A stretch of 14,403 nucleotides of DNA, taken from the NCBI GenBank assembly GCA_030037875.1, contig JASHPV010000144.1, positions 1 through 14,403 on the forward strand, given 5' to 3'. Below, piece by piece: positions 1-6,775 of this stretch. The notes under the pieces are model-generated. The model was not told the origin of the DNA and did not search any database. It saw nothing but the letters and a program-made list of their open reading frames with translations. A program made the position numbers and the translations under genes. The DNA comes from Thermoplasmata archaeon (GTDB taxonomy: Archaea; Thermoplasmatota; Thermoplasmata; Lutacidiplasmatales; UBA184). Within the stretch, counting starts at the first letter, position 1; the number at the start of each line of letters is the position of its first letter.

Positions 1-431
1 GCTTTCTTGAGCGCGAGCCCGCGTTTCACGGTCTCCGGGTCATCCTTGGCCATCCGGACGGCGTCCGGATACCCCAGGAAATCCGGCGTGTGCAGAAGGT
101 ACACGTGCAGCGCATGGCTCTCGATCCACTCCCCACAGTACAGGAGCCGGCGCAGCTCGCGCAATGCTCCGCCGACGGAGACCCCGTAGGCCTGCTCCAT
201 TGCATGGACGGCACTCATCTGGTAGGCCACCGGGCAGATGCCGCAAATCCGGGCCGTGATGTCGGGGGCTTCGGTGTACATCCGGCCACGCAGGAACGCC
301 TCGAAGAACCGGGGCGGCTCGAAGATCCGGAGCTCGACGTGGTCGACCCGGCCATCCTCGAGCCGGACATGGAGTGAGCCCTCTCCTTCCACCCGGGCCA
401 GGTAGTCCACGGCGATCGTCCGTTCCGTCAT
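1..431 (-). CDS. hydA: NiFe hydrogenase large (alpha) subunit, N-terminal part, cut by window edge
   Basis: This is the first 143 codons of the catalytic subunit of a NiFe hydrogenase, which carries the Ni-Fe centre that makes or splits H2. The ATG at 431 opens a protein beginning MTERTIAVDYLARVEGEGSL, and the VEGEG stretch is typical for the start of this family. At about residues 62-67 is RICGIC, the N-terminal RxCGxC motif that gives two of the four cysteine ligands of the active site; the C-terminal DPCxxC motif lies outside the window. It starts 8 bp after the stop of the small-subunit gene, with GGGAGG about 12 nt ahead of the ATG. Together with the upstream hydB-hydG-hydD order it fits a cytosolic group 3b (sulfhydrogenase-type, NAD(P)-linked) enzyme. 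The family is certain; the 3b assignment rests mainly on the partner genes. Confidence 0.93.
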   Translation of the reverse strand, partial: MTERTIAVDYLARVEGEGSLHVRLEDGRVDHVELRIFEPPRFFEAFLRGRMYTEAPDITARICGICPVAYQMSAVHAMEQAYGVSVGGALRELRRLLYCGEWIESHALHVYLLHTPDFLGYPDAVRMAKDDPETVKRGLALKK

Positions 432-439
432 CGGTCGAT

Positions 440-1216
440 TCAGCCTCCCCCGACGCTATCCCCGGCGGCCCGGAAGGCCGGCGCGCCCGCGTTGTAGGTA
501 CGGAATACTCGCCGGATTTCCTCGGGAGGGACCTTCAGGTATCCCATGTTCCGAATGAGGGAGTCCGTGTTGGGAGAGTCCATCGGGCCAAAGCACCCGT
601 AGCACCCCCGGTGATAGGCGGGACATAGGGCGCCGCACCCGGTCTGGGTGACGGGACCCAGGCAGGGAGTACCCCGGGCGACGACCACGCAGACGTTGCC
701 GCGTCGCTTGCATTCGACACAGACGCTCTCCGTCGGCACGTTCGGGGCCCTCTTTGTGAGGAAGGCCGACACGACCTCGAGGAGCTGGGCCTTGCTGATC
801 GGGCATCCGCGGAGCTCGAAATCCACCGGCACGTGGTCGCGAATCGCGGTCGAGGTGGCGAGGGTCGCGATAAAGTCCGGACGCGCGTAGACGACCCGTT
901 GAAACTCCTCGACGCTTCCAAAGTTCCGGAGCGCTTGGATCCCACCGGCCGTCGCGCACGCACCGATCGTCACGAGGGTACGGGATTGGGCCCGGACCTC
1001 TCGGATCCGGGCTGCGTCCTCCGGGGTGGTGATCGAGCCTTCGACCAGGGACAGGTCGTAGGGACCGTCCACGACCGCCGACGAGGCCTCGCGAAAGTTC
1101 GCGATGTCGAGCGCGTCCGCGACGGCGAGCAGCTCGTCCTCGCAGTCGAGCAGGCTGAGCTGGCAGCCGTCGCAGGAGGCAAACTTCCAGACGGCCAATC
1201 GGGACCGGCGCGCCAT
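440..1216 (-). CDS. hydD: NiFe hydrogenase small (delta) subunit with three likely Fe-S clusters
   Basis: The protein (258 residues) is the electron-transfer small subunit that pairs with HydA. Cysteines C15 and C18 (CDGC), C87 (GACAT) and C138 (RGCP) are the four expected ligands of the proximal [4Fe-4S] cluster. A second cysteine-rich half (C166, C169, C176, C185, C194, C198, C205, C208; for example CVECKRRGNVC and CYGCFGP) should hold two further clusters, as in group 3 hydrogenases. No signal peptide is present, so it is cytosolic, unlike group 1 uptake enzymes. I chose the ATG at 1216 because the sequence resembles the family from there on (MARRSRLAVWKFASCDGCQ); the reading frame runs open much further upstream, but that part lies over hydG in another frame. 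It starts 5 bp after the hydG stop, so co-translation is likely. Confidence 0.93.
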   Translation of the reverse strand: MARRSRLAVWKFASCDGCQLSLLDCEDELLAVADALDIANFREASSAVVDGPYDLSLVEGSITTPEDAARIREVRAQSRTLVTIGACATAGGIQALRNFGSVEEFQRVVYARPDFIATLATSTAIRDHVPVDFELRGCPISKAQLLEVVSAFLTKRAPNVPTESVCVECKRRGNVCVVVARGTPCLGPVTQTGCGALCPAYHRGCYGCFGPMDSPNTDSLIRNMGYLKVPPEEIRRVFRTYNAGAPAFRAAGDSVGGG

Positions 1217-1221
1217 CGGGC

Positions 1222-2085
1222 TCAGAGCTCCCTCGTGGCGAGCCAGTCGCGCACCACATCGTAGCGGAAGACCGGCCCGTCCCGGCAGACGAAGGCGGGA
1301 CCGAACTGGCAGTGCCCGCAGACGGCCACGGCGCACTTCATGTTGCGTTCCATCGAGAGCCAAATCGACGATTGGGGGATCCCGCGCGCCTCGAGGTCGC
1401 GGGCGGCGTACTTCATCATGATTTCCGGGCCGCACAGGAACGCCACGGAGTTCCCGGGCTCGAACCGGGTGTCCGGGATCCGCGCCGTCACGAGTCCCAC
1501 GTCGCCGTACCAGCTCCGGTCCGCCGCGTCGACGGTCACCTGGAAACGGATGTCGGGCCGCAGCCGCCACTGCTGGATCTGACCGTAATAGACCAGGTCC
1601 TTCGGAGTCCTCGCGCCGTAGATGACCTCGATCCGGCCGTACCGCTCGCGGTGGGCCAGGAGCCCGTAGAGAACCGGACGCAACGGAGGTAGCCCGAGCC
1701 CTCCGGCCACGAGCACGACGTCCCGGCCCTTGGCCTGATCGATGGGCCACCCCCTCCCGTACGGACCCCGGATTCCCACCGTCTGACCCGGCGGCGATTG
1801 AGCGATCGCCGCGGTGATCGGGCCCGCGTTGCGCACCGTGTGCACGACAGCGGTCGCATCGGACGGGTCGCCGCTCAGCGAGATGGCGGCCTCGCCCACT
1901 CCGAACACGTAGAGCATGTTGAACTGGCCCGGAAGGGCCGGAGGCACCGCGTGGCCATCCGAGGGCGAGAGGACCAGCGTGTGGGTGTCCGGGGTCTCTG
2001 CGGTCTGGCTTCGCACCACAAACGGTGCGGGCGCTAGGGGATGCGAGGAGGGAATCGGTTGCGGGGGAAGGGCGTTAGAGGCCAT
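1222..2085 (-). CDS. hydG: Sulfhydrogenase gamma subunit, FAD/NAD(P)-binding with [2Fe-2S]
   Basis: The protein (287 residues) is the diaphorase-type subunit that exchanges electrons between NAD(P)H and the hydrogenase Fe-S chain. It has the ferredoxin-reductase fold in order: an FAD-binding barrel (PGQFNMLYVFGVGEAAISLSG region, about 52-72), a nucleotide-binding domain starting VAGGLGLPPLRPV at about 126-138, the CGPEIMM stretch at about 218-224, and a C-terminal [2Fe-2S] site with C251, C256, C259 and C267 (KCAVAVCGHCQ then VC). It is closest to HydG of archaeal sulfhydrogenases and the related dihydroorotate dehydrogenase electron-transfer subunit; the hydrogenase neighbours decide between them. 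The ATG at 2085 overlaps the end of the cNMP-like gene by 11 bp, which points to translational coupling; no clear ribosome-binding site is seen. Confidence 0.92.
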   Translation of the reverse strand: MASNALPPQPIPSSHPLAPAPFVVRSQTAETPDTHTLVLSPSDGHAVPPALPGQFNMLYVFGVGEAAISLSGDPSDATAVVHTVRNAGPITAAIAQSPPGQTVGIRGPYGRGWPIDQAKGRDVVLVAGGLGLPPLRPVLYGLLAHRERYGRIEVIYGARTPKDLVYYGQIQQWRLRPDIRFQVTVDAADRSWYGDVGLVTARIPDTRFEPGNSVAFLCGPEIMMKYAARDLEARGIPQSSIWLSMERNMKCAVAVCGHCQFGPAFVCRDGPVFRYDVVRDWLATREL

Positions 2086-2557
2086 GGATATCCAAGAGCT
2101 GGATCTGGGTGTTCTCCAGTCGTTGCGCGATGATCGGTAGAAGCCGCATCAGGAACTGGTAGCCCTTCTCGGGATGGGCCGCGAGGACGGCTCGGAATTT
2201 CGCGCCCTCGATGGCCAGGACCCGGGTTGGTTTCAGGGCCCGCGCGTCGAACCGCCAGAAGTGCGGGGCGACCAGCCACGACCACCCCAGGACCTCGCCG
2301 GGACCGACGGTCTGGATCGTGAGGTGCGGCTTCTCCGCTGAAGCGATCTCGAGAGCGACCTTCCCCTGAAAGATGAGGTAGAACCACTCGGCTGGATCGC
2401 CGTCGCGAACGATCATCGCTCCCGTATCGAACTGTCGTTCCCAGGCCAGCCGCGCCGCTTCCCTCGTGAGCAGAGGGTCCAAACGCTCGAAGAACGGGTG
2501 CTCCTCGACCCGGAGCGGGACTTCGTGGGCGGGGGCTCCGCGGGGAAGGGCGCTCAC
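2075..2557 (-). CDS. Stand-alone cyclic-nucleotide-binding-domain protein of the hydrogenase operon
   Basis: This 160-residue protein is a single Crp-like cNMP-binding beta-roll. Visible features are the strand-turn IVRDGDPAEWFYLIFQGKV (about 49-67), the GEVLGWSW stretch (about 87-94) and a C-terminal helix that simply ends at LLDIHGL, so there is no helix-turn-helix and it should not bind DNA by itself. The phosphate-binding cassette departs from the Crp pattern: where Crp has Arg-Ala/Thr after the Pro, this protein has APHFWRFDARA, so binding of cAMP is doubtful. Similar lone cNMP-domain proteins accompany many group 3b hydrogenase operons; their function is not established to my knowledge. 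The GTG start at 2557 overlaps the hydB stop as GTGA and follows a strong AAGGAGGT; the open frame further upstream is a shadow over hydB. Confidence 0.85.
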   Translation of the reverse strand: MSALPRGAPAHEVPLRVEEHPFFERLDPLLTREAARLAWERQFDTGAMIVRDGDPAEWFYLIFQGKVALEIASAEKPHLTIQTVGPGEVLGWSWLVAPHFWRFDARALKPTRVLAIEGAKFRAVLAAHPEKGYQFLMRLLPIIAQRLENTQIQLLDIHGL

Positions 2558-3705
2558 CGGGGACCTCCTTCCGCGGGGGGGCTCGCCGGAGGCACCCTCA
2601 GCGCCGCAACCTCCTCGGTGATGTCGATGGCGACCGGGCACCAAGTGATGCATCGGCCGCAGCCGACGCAGCCCGACGACCCGAACTGATCGTGCCAGCT
2701 CCCCAGCTTGTGGGTGAGCCACTGGCGATACCGGGAGCTTGAGCTCGCGCGGACCGGTGTCGTATGCAGCTTGGTGAACTCGAGGTTAAAGCAGGAATCC
2801 CAACGCCGCCACCGCTCCGTTTTCTCCGCATCGAGGCTGGGAACCTCCTCCGTCGTGTGGCAGAAGCAGGTGGGGCACGCCATCGTGCAGTTCGTACACG
2901 AGAGGCAGCGCTTGGCCACTTGGTCCCATCGCGGATGATTCGGCTGGGAGAGCAGCAAATCCCGAAGTCCCGTTGGGTCCATCGATCGGCCCATCGATGC
3001 CGCGGTCCGGGACACGATGGCGGCGGCGACCTGGTCGTCCTCGGCCGTCGCCCGGCGCGTGGGCACAGAGGCCAGTACGGACGCGCCGAGCTCCGTGCCC
3101 ACGGCGACCAAAAATTCGTGCCGGCCTTCCGAGAGAATCTCGGTGAGCGAGAGGTCGTAGTCGCTGGTGACACCCGGCCCGGTTCCCATCGAGACGCAGA
3201 AGCAGGTTCCCCCCGCCTGTCCGCATTGAACGGCCACACGGAGGATCTTGTGGCGCCGGGCGCTGTAGCTCGGGTCGGGGATGCCGCCCATGAACACTTT
3301 GTCGGTGATTCTCAGCGCTGCCAGCTCGCAGGCCCGCACCCCGAGGAACGCCAGCGGCCGCTCGGGGGTCGGCTCCGGGGTCACCGTGAAACTATCCCCG
3401 TCCCGGGCGGCCGTCCAGAGCCGTTCGTGCGACGGGAAGAGGTACTTCTTCCAGCTGTGCGGCCCCACAACGTACCCGAACAGGGCCTCATCGCCGCGAC
3501 GTTCCAGCCGGTACGTGCCGGCGTTCTGGCGCTCGGTCCAGCCGATCGGCAGGTCGGTCTCGGCCGCGATATCGCCGTAGACGATCGCCCCGTCTCGGAC
3601 CGTGGGCCCGACGATCCGGTAGCCTGCGCTGTGAAGCGACGCCAGGAAGGTGGGAAAATCCCGCCGGTCGAGCAGGAGCCGGTCTCCGATCGACGGAACC
3701 GCCAT
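2554..3705 (-). CDS. hydB: Sulfhydrogenase beta subunit, 4Fe-4S dicluster electron-transfer protein
   Basis: The protein (383 residues) is the iron-sulfur subunit that passes electrons between the NiFe dimer and HydG. A family-typical N-terminal domain (about 1-250, with FLGVRACELAALRITD around 120-135 and cysteines C161, C168, C170) is followed by two [4Fe-4S] motifs: C267, C270, C273, C277 (CLSCTNCTMACPTC) and C346, C349, C352, C356 (CVGCGRCITWCP). Extra cysteines C280, C282 and C305 are conserved-looking. Length and layout match HydB of Pyrococcus-type hydrogenase I and bacterial homologues. The ATG at 3705 shares one base with the stop of the 39-codon ORF upstream (TGATG), and a GGAG sits 6 nt before it within that ORF. 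Order hydB first, then hydG, hydD, hydA, matches the Pyrococcus operon apart from the inserted cNMP-like gene. Confidence 0.92.
   Translation of the reverse strand: MAVPSIGDRLLLDRRDFPTFLASLHSAGYRIVGPTVRDGAIVYGDIAAETDLPIGWTERQNAGTYRLERRGDEALFGYVVGPHSWKKYLFPSHERLWTAARDGDSFTVTPEPTPERPLAFLGVRACELAALRITDKVFMGGIPDPSYSARRHKILRVAVQCGQAGGTCFCVSMGTGPGVTSDYDLSLTEILSEGRHEFLVAVGTELGASVLASVPTRRATAEDDQVAAAIVSRTAASMGRSMDPTGLRDLLLSQPNHPRWDQVAKRCLSCTNCTMACPTCFCHTTEEVPSLDAEKTERWRRWDSCFNLEFTKLHTTPVRASSSSRYRQWLTHKLGSWHDQFGSSGCVGCGRCITWCPVAIDITEEVAALRVPPASPPAEGGPR
2561..2570 (-). promoter_or_regulatory. Strong Shine-Dalgarno fixing the GTG start of the cNMP-domain gene
   Basis: On the minus strand the sequence reads AAGGAGGTCC, an almost perfect complement of the 16S rRNA 3' end. 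Its GGAGG ends 6 nt before the GTG at 2557. It lies inside the last codons of hydB and decides the start in favour of the GTG over the long upstream open frame. Confidence 0.8.
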
Positions 3706-3824
3706 CAGTACTCCATTGCCCCCCGCGGATGCAGCTCGGGATGACGGGGGCGGAAGATGCCCCGGTGATAATAGCCGCTTGCTAGGCGGGTCAGGTAGGG
3801 CCTCGCGGGCCCGTCCGGCTCCAT
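3705..3824 (-). CDS. Small 39-residue ORF between porB and hydB, unrecognised
   Basis: I do not recognise this protein. It opens at ATG 3824, 10 bp after the porB stop, behind a good ribosome-binding site (GAGGAAG, 5 nt spacing), and its stop overlaps the hydB ATG as TGATG. It has 39 residues, starts MEPDGPARPYLTRLASG and ends PRGAMEY, is basic and Tyr/Pro/His-rich (YYHRGIF, RPRHPELHP), and has no transmembrane segment, cysteine or metal motif. PorB upstream is complete at its C-terminus, so this is not a displaced piece of it. It may be a small subunit or partner of Por or hydrogenase, or a coupling peptide that delivers ribosomes to hydB. Evidence is the ribosome-binding site and the exact fit between two genes; homology could not be tested. 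Confidence 0.55.
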   Translation of the reverse strand: MEPDGPARPYLTRLASGYYHRGIFRPRHPELHPRGAMEY

Positions 3825-3829
3825 GAGAA

Positions 3830-3836
3830 CTTCCTC
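3830..3836 (-). promoter_or_regulatory. Ribosome-binding site of the 39-codon ORF
   Basis: The minus strand reads GAGGAAG, then five bases, then ATG at 3824. It overlaps the last bases and stop codon of porB. It is the main reason to treat the short ORF as translated rather than as spacer. Confidence 0.6.
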
Positions 3837-4725
3837 AAGTGCCGTTCTCGAGCCGGAGCAAACGTTCCCAATCGGCCGTGACCTGGGCCTGTACGCGCGC
3901 CACATCCTCGGGGCCGAGGTGGGAGAATCGCCCCTGGGCCTGGAAGTACTCCGACACCGGCCGAAGCGCTCCCCCTTTCCGAGTGACATGGTAGCGTCCC
4001 TCCTCGACCTCGTACAGGGGAAAGATGCCACAATCGGTCGCCCGCTTGCCGATCTCGATCGTCCGGTCGGAGGCGTACCGCCAGCCGGGCGGGCACGGGG
4101 CGAAGATGTGGAAGAACCGGGGCCCCCGAAGGACGCGCGCCTTCTCCACCTTCCGTACGAAGTCCTCCGGGAAGCTCGGGTTCACGGTGGCGGCATAGAC
4201 GGGCCGGTGGGCAAGGACAATTCCCATGATGTCCTTCTTCGGCTCGGCCTTCCCCCGCGCCCCGTCCTCGACCGGGGTCGTGGTGGTCCAGGCCCCGAGC
4301 GGGGTCGACCCGCTGCGTTGAACCCCGGTGTTCATGTACGCCTCATTGTCGTACATCGCGTAGATCGCATCCGTACGCCGTTCGAGCATGCCGCTCAGGG
4401 CCTGGAGGCCGATGTCGGCCGTTCCGCCGTCCCCGGCGAACCCGAGAATGTTCAGGTCTTGGATGCCCAACGCGTCCGCCGCGGCGCGCAGCCCGGAGAT
4501 GGACGCGCCGGTGGATTCGATCGGGTTGTCCAGCATCGCGACGCCGAGCGCTGTCGTCGGGTAGGGCGTGTCGATCACCGTCCAACAGCAGGCCGGAACG
4601 GACACGACGGTCCGGGGTCCGAGGCCCTTCAGCATCAGCCGCATGGCCAGCGCCGGAGCGCAACCGGGGCAGGCCGAGTGGCCCGCCCGCATCAGCTCCG
4701 GCGCCGGGATGGTCAGCTTAGCCAT
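3835..4725 (-). CDS. porB: Pyruvate (2-oxoacid):ferredoxin oxidoreductase beta subunit, TPP-binding
   Basis: The protein (296 residues) is the thiamine-diphosphate subunit of a 2-oxoacid:ferredoxin oxidoreductase, which with CoA converts pyruvate to acetyl-CoA and CO2 and reduces ferredoxin. Near the N-terminus HSACPGCAPALAMR supplies C19 and C22; with C46 or C47 and C211 (APCPPGW) these should hold the [4Fe-4S] cluster next to TPP. The TPP/Mg motif is GDGGTADIG (98-106) with YDNEAYMNTGVQRSGSTP (125-142). Length is normal for PorB/VorB. The ATG at 4725 overlaps the porA end by 8 bp and follows GGAGGAGGT. Pyruvate is the default substrate guess; a branched-chain (Vor) or other 2-oxoacid specificity cannot be excluded by eye. 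Confidence 0.93.
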   Translation of the reverse strand: MAKLTIPAPELMRAGHSACPGCAPALAMRLMLKGLGPRTVVSVPACCWTVIDTPYPTTALGVAMLDNPIESTGASISGLRAAADALGIQDLNILGFAGDGGTADIGLQALSGMLERRTDAIYAMYDNEAYMNTGVQRSGSTPLGAWTTTTPVEDGARGKAEPKKDIMGIVLAHRPVYAATVNPSFPEDFVRKVEKARVLRGPRFFHIFAPCPPGWRYASDRTIEIGKRATDCGIFPLYEVEEGRYHVTRKGGALRPVSEYFQAQGRFSHLGPEDVARVQAQVTADWERLLRLENGT

Positions 4726-5902
4726 GGGCGACCTCCTCCGGGGGCAAGGGAAGGTCCATCCACTGGACCTCGGGGCCCTTCCCGGCCAGCAACCGGTCGA
4801 ACATCGCGTGGATGTGATTCGGCGTCACTTCCCGACCTCCAATGCCCACGATGAAGTTGGACAGCACGGGGTGGTGAGGTCCGCTGTACAGCGCGGCGGC
4901 CACCTCGGTCGCGGCGGCTCCCGCCGCCCCGAACGTGAACGAACGGTCCACGACCCCTATCCGGTCAGTCCGTCGTGCCAACTCGCGAATCTCGGTCGCG
5001 GGGAACGGTCGGAACAGGCGCAGCTTGGCCAGTCCCACCCTGTGCCCTTCGGCGCGCATCTCGTCCACCACGGTCCGGGCGGTCGTGGTCATGGTTCCCA
5101 TCGTGACCAGTACCGCCTCCGCGTCGCCGGCCCGGTAGTACTCTACCGGGCCGCCATGGAACCGGCCCGTAAGGGATTGGTAATCCTTTTCGATCTGACG
5201 GAGCGCCTCAGGAACCCGCTCCATCGCTTTCGCCACTTCTCGGCGGAACTCGACGTACTGTTGGGGACCTGTGAACGATCCCAGCCGCGCCGCTACCCCG
5301 GGTACCAGTACCGCCCGGGCATCGCGCGCAGGCAGGAAGGAATCGACCAGGGATTGGTCGGGAACTTCGACTGGCTCCAGGGTGTGCGACAGGTAGAACG
5401 CGTCCTCGGAGACCATCGCGGGCAGGCGGATGGCCGGGTCCTCGGCAAGGCGGTAGGCCTGGAGCACGGTGTCGAGCACCTCCTGGTTGCTCTCCGCGTA
5501 GAACTGGATCCACCCGGTGTCTCGCTGCGACATGGTGTCGGCATGGTCTGCCCCGAGGGACCAGGGGGGCGCCACGGACCGGTTCACGACGCCCATGACC
5601 ACGGGGGCCCGCATCCCGGCGGCCCAATGGAGGAGCTCATGCATCAACAGCAGTCCTTGGCTCGACGTGGCGGTGTAGGTGCGGGCCCCGAGCGCGGACG
5701 CGCTCACGCAGACCTGCATGGCGCTATGCTCGGACTCGACCTTGACGAACTGAGCTGGAAGCTCACCGGAGGCGACTAGGTCGGCCAACTTCTCGACGAT
5801 CGAGGTCTGGGGGGTGATCGGATAGGCGGAGATCACCTGAACCCGCGCAAGGCACGCCGCATAGGATTGAGCGTAATTCCCGGACATCACCTTCAGCGTC
5901 AT
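4718..5902 (-). CDS. porA: Pyruvate (2-oxoacid):ferredoxin oxidoreductase alpha subunit
   Basis: The protein (394 residues) is the alpha subunit of the Por complex, carrying the pyrimidine-binding/transketolase-like domain and the domain that shapes the CoA and substrate sites. Diagnostic stretches are AYPITPQTSIVEKLADL (26-42), VESEHSAMQ (55-63), which includes the Glu that activates TPP, and TATSSQGLLLMHELLHW (77-93). The length is that of archaeal PorA/VorA. I use the ATG at 5902, 9 bp after the porGD stop; a second in-frame ATG at 5887 is possible and neither has a strong ribosome-binding site. It overlaps porB by 8 bp. Gene order gamma-delta, alpha, beta matches archaeal por operons. Confidence 0.93.
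   Translation of the reverse strand: MTLKVMSGNYAQSYAACLARVQVISAYPITPQTSIVEKLADLVASGELPAQFVKVESEHSAMQVCVSASALGARTYTATSSQGLLLMHELLHWAAGMRAPVVMGVVNRSVAPPWSLGADHADTMSQRDTGWIQFYAESNQEVLDTVLQAYRLAEDPAIRLPAMVSEDAFYLSHTLEPVEVPDQSLVDSFLPARDARAVLVPGVAARLGSFTGPQQYVEFRREVAKAMERVPEALRQIEKDYQSLTGRFHGGPVEYYRAGDAEAVLVTMGTMTTTARTVVDEMRAEGHRVGLAKLRLFRPFPATEIRELARRTDRIGVVDRSFTFGAAGAAATEVAAALYSGPHHPVLSNFIVGIGGREVTPNHIHAMFDRLLAGKGPEVQWMDLPLPPEEVAHG
4730..4739 (-). promoter_or_regulatory. Shine-Dalgarno of porB within the porA 3' end
   Basis: The minus strand reads GGAGGAGGTC followed by GCCC and the ATG at 4725. It supports this ATG and shows that porB is translated from within the porA coding end. Confidence 0.7.
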
Positions 5903-5911
5903 TGGAACTTG

Positions 5912-6775
5912 CTAGGCCTCCTCCACCATCTCGATCACCCGCGGCGGGCACTCCACGGCGCAAATGCCACACCCCTTGCAGTACTCCGCTCGGACCACGG
6001 GGTACCCTTTCTCGTCGAACGTGAAAGCGTCGTCCGGGCAGAACTTCCAGCAGAAGTTGCACCGAGTGCACTTCTCCAAGTGGATCACGGGACGCAGCGT
6101 CCGCCACGCCGACGTGTGGATCAGCTCGCTCGATAACGTGGCCACCGGCCCCTCGGGCAACGATAGGGTGGGGCCCACGGCCTGAGGGACCGGTGGGGTG
6201 AAGGGCGTATTCGCCTCCACCACGTGTACAGCGTGATAGCCGTCCTCAGCGGCGGCCCGGTTCTCCGCACGGCGCGCCGGCACGAACTCGTCAATGGCCT
6301 GGTCGAGAGCCTTGAGCGACACGACCCCGGAAGCCCCCACCAGAGCGCCCAGGACCGCCGTGTTCACGATCGGCATGGTCGGACTGCCCAATCCATGGGC
6401 CACGGCGATCTGGTTCGCGTCGACGACGGCACGACGGACGGGCACGGGAATCATCAGCTCCTCCGCGGGGTTCCGCGTGTTGACCAGCAGCAGTCCGTCC
6501 TCCCGTAGCCCGTCGGTGACGGGCTGCGTCCGGAGGAGACTCGACTCCAGCACGACGACGATGTCGGGGGTCGTGATCGACGTGCGAATCCCGATCGGAT
6601 GGTCATCGATCCGGGTGTAGGCGGTGACCGGCGCTCCCCGCCGTTCGACGCCGAAGAACGGGAAGCTCTGGGGCATCTTCCCGTCTAAGAACGCGGCCTG
6701 TGCCAGCAGCTCCGACGCGACGACGGCGCCCTGGCCTCCGCGGCCATGGAACCGAATTTCTAGCGTGGCCCCCAC
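5912..6775 (-). CDS. Fused gamma-delta subunit of 2-oxoacid:ferredoxin oxidoreductase
   Basis: The protein (287 residues) joins two subunits that are separate in Pyrococcus. Residues about 1-185 are the gamma domain, with FHGRGGQGAVVASELLAQA (9-27) and FFGVERRGAPV (40-50). Residues about 215-287 are a delta ferredoxin domain with two [4Fe-4S] motifs: C236, C239, C242, C246 (CTRCNFCWKFCPDD) and C266, C269, C272, C276 (CKGCGICAVECP). The delta part passes electrons from the TPP centre to ferredoxin. The linker at about 186-214 is Pro-rich. Translation most likely starts at GTG 6775, the only start that keeps the whole gamma domain; no Shine-Dalgarno precedes it, but a TATA-like box lies about 31 nt upstream, which suits a leaderless mRNA. 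It is the first gene of the por-hyd run. Confidence 0.9.
   Translation of the reverse strand: MGATLEIRFHGRGGQGAVVASELLAQAAFLDGKMPQSFPFFGVERRGAPVTAYTRIDDHPIGIRTSITTPDIVVVLESSLLRTQPVTDGLREDGLLLVNTRNPAEELMIPVPVRRAVVDANQIAVAHGLGSPTMPIVNTAVLGALVGASGVVSLKALDQAIDEFVPARRAENRAAAEDGYHAVHVVEANTPFTPPVPQAVGPTLSLPEGPVATLSSELIHTSAWRTLRPVIHLEKCTRCNFCWKFCPDDAFTFDEKGYPVVRAEYCKGCGICAVECPPRVIEMVEEA

Noticed and set aside
1217..1750. N-terminal extension of the hydrogenase small subunit over hydG
   Set aside because: The open frame is in a different phase over a well-supported hydG coding region; homology to the small subunit begins only at the ATG at 1216.
2558..2722. Longer N-terminus for the cNMP-domain protein
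   Set aside because: The extra residues are Arg/His-rich shadow of hydB, and a near-perfect Shine-Dalgarno points to the GTG at 2557.
2764..3744. Long plus-strand open frame opposite hydB (and similar ones opposite porA and porB)
   Set aside because: These are antisense shadows created by high GC content; their translations are Arg/Gly/Pro-rich without motifs, while the minus strand encodes clear Fe-S and TPP proteins.
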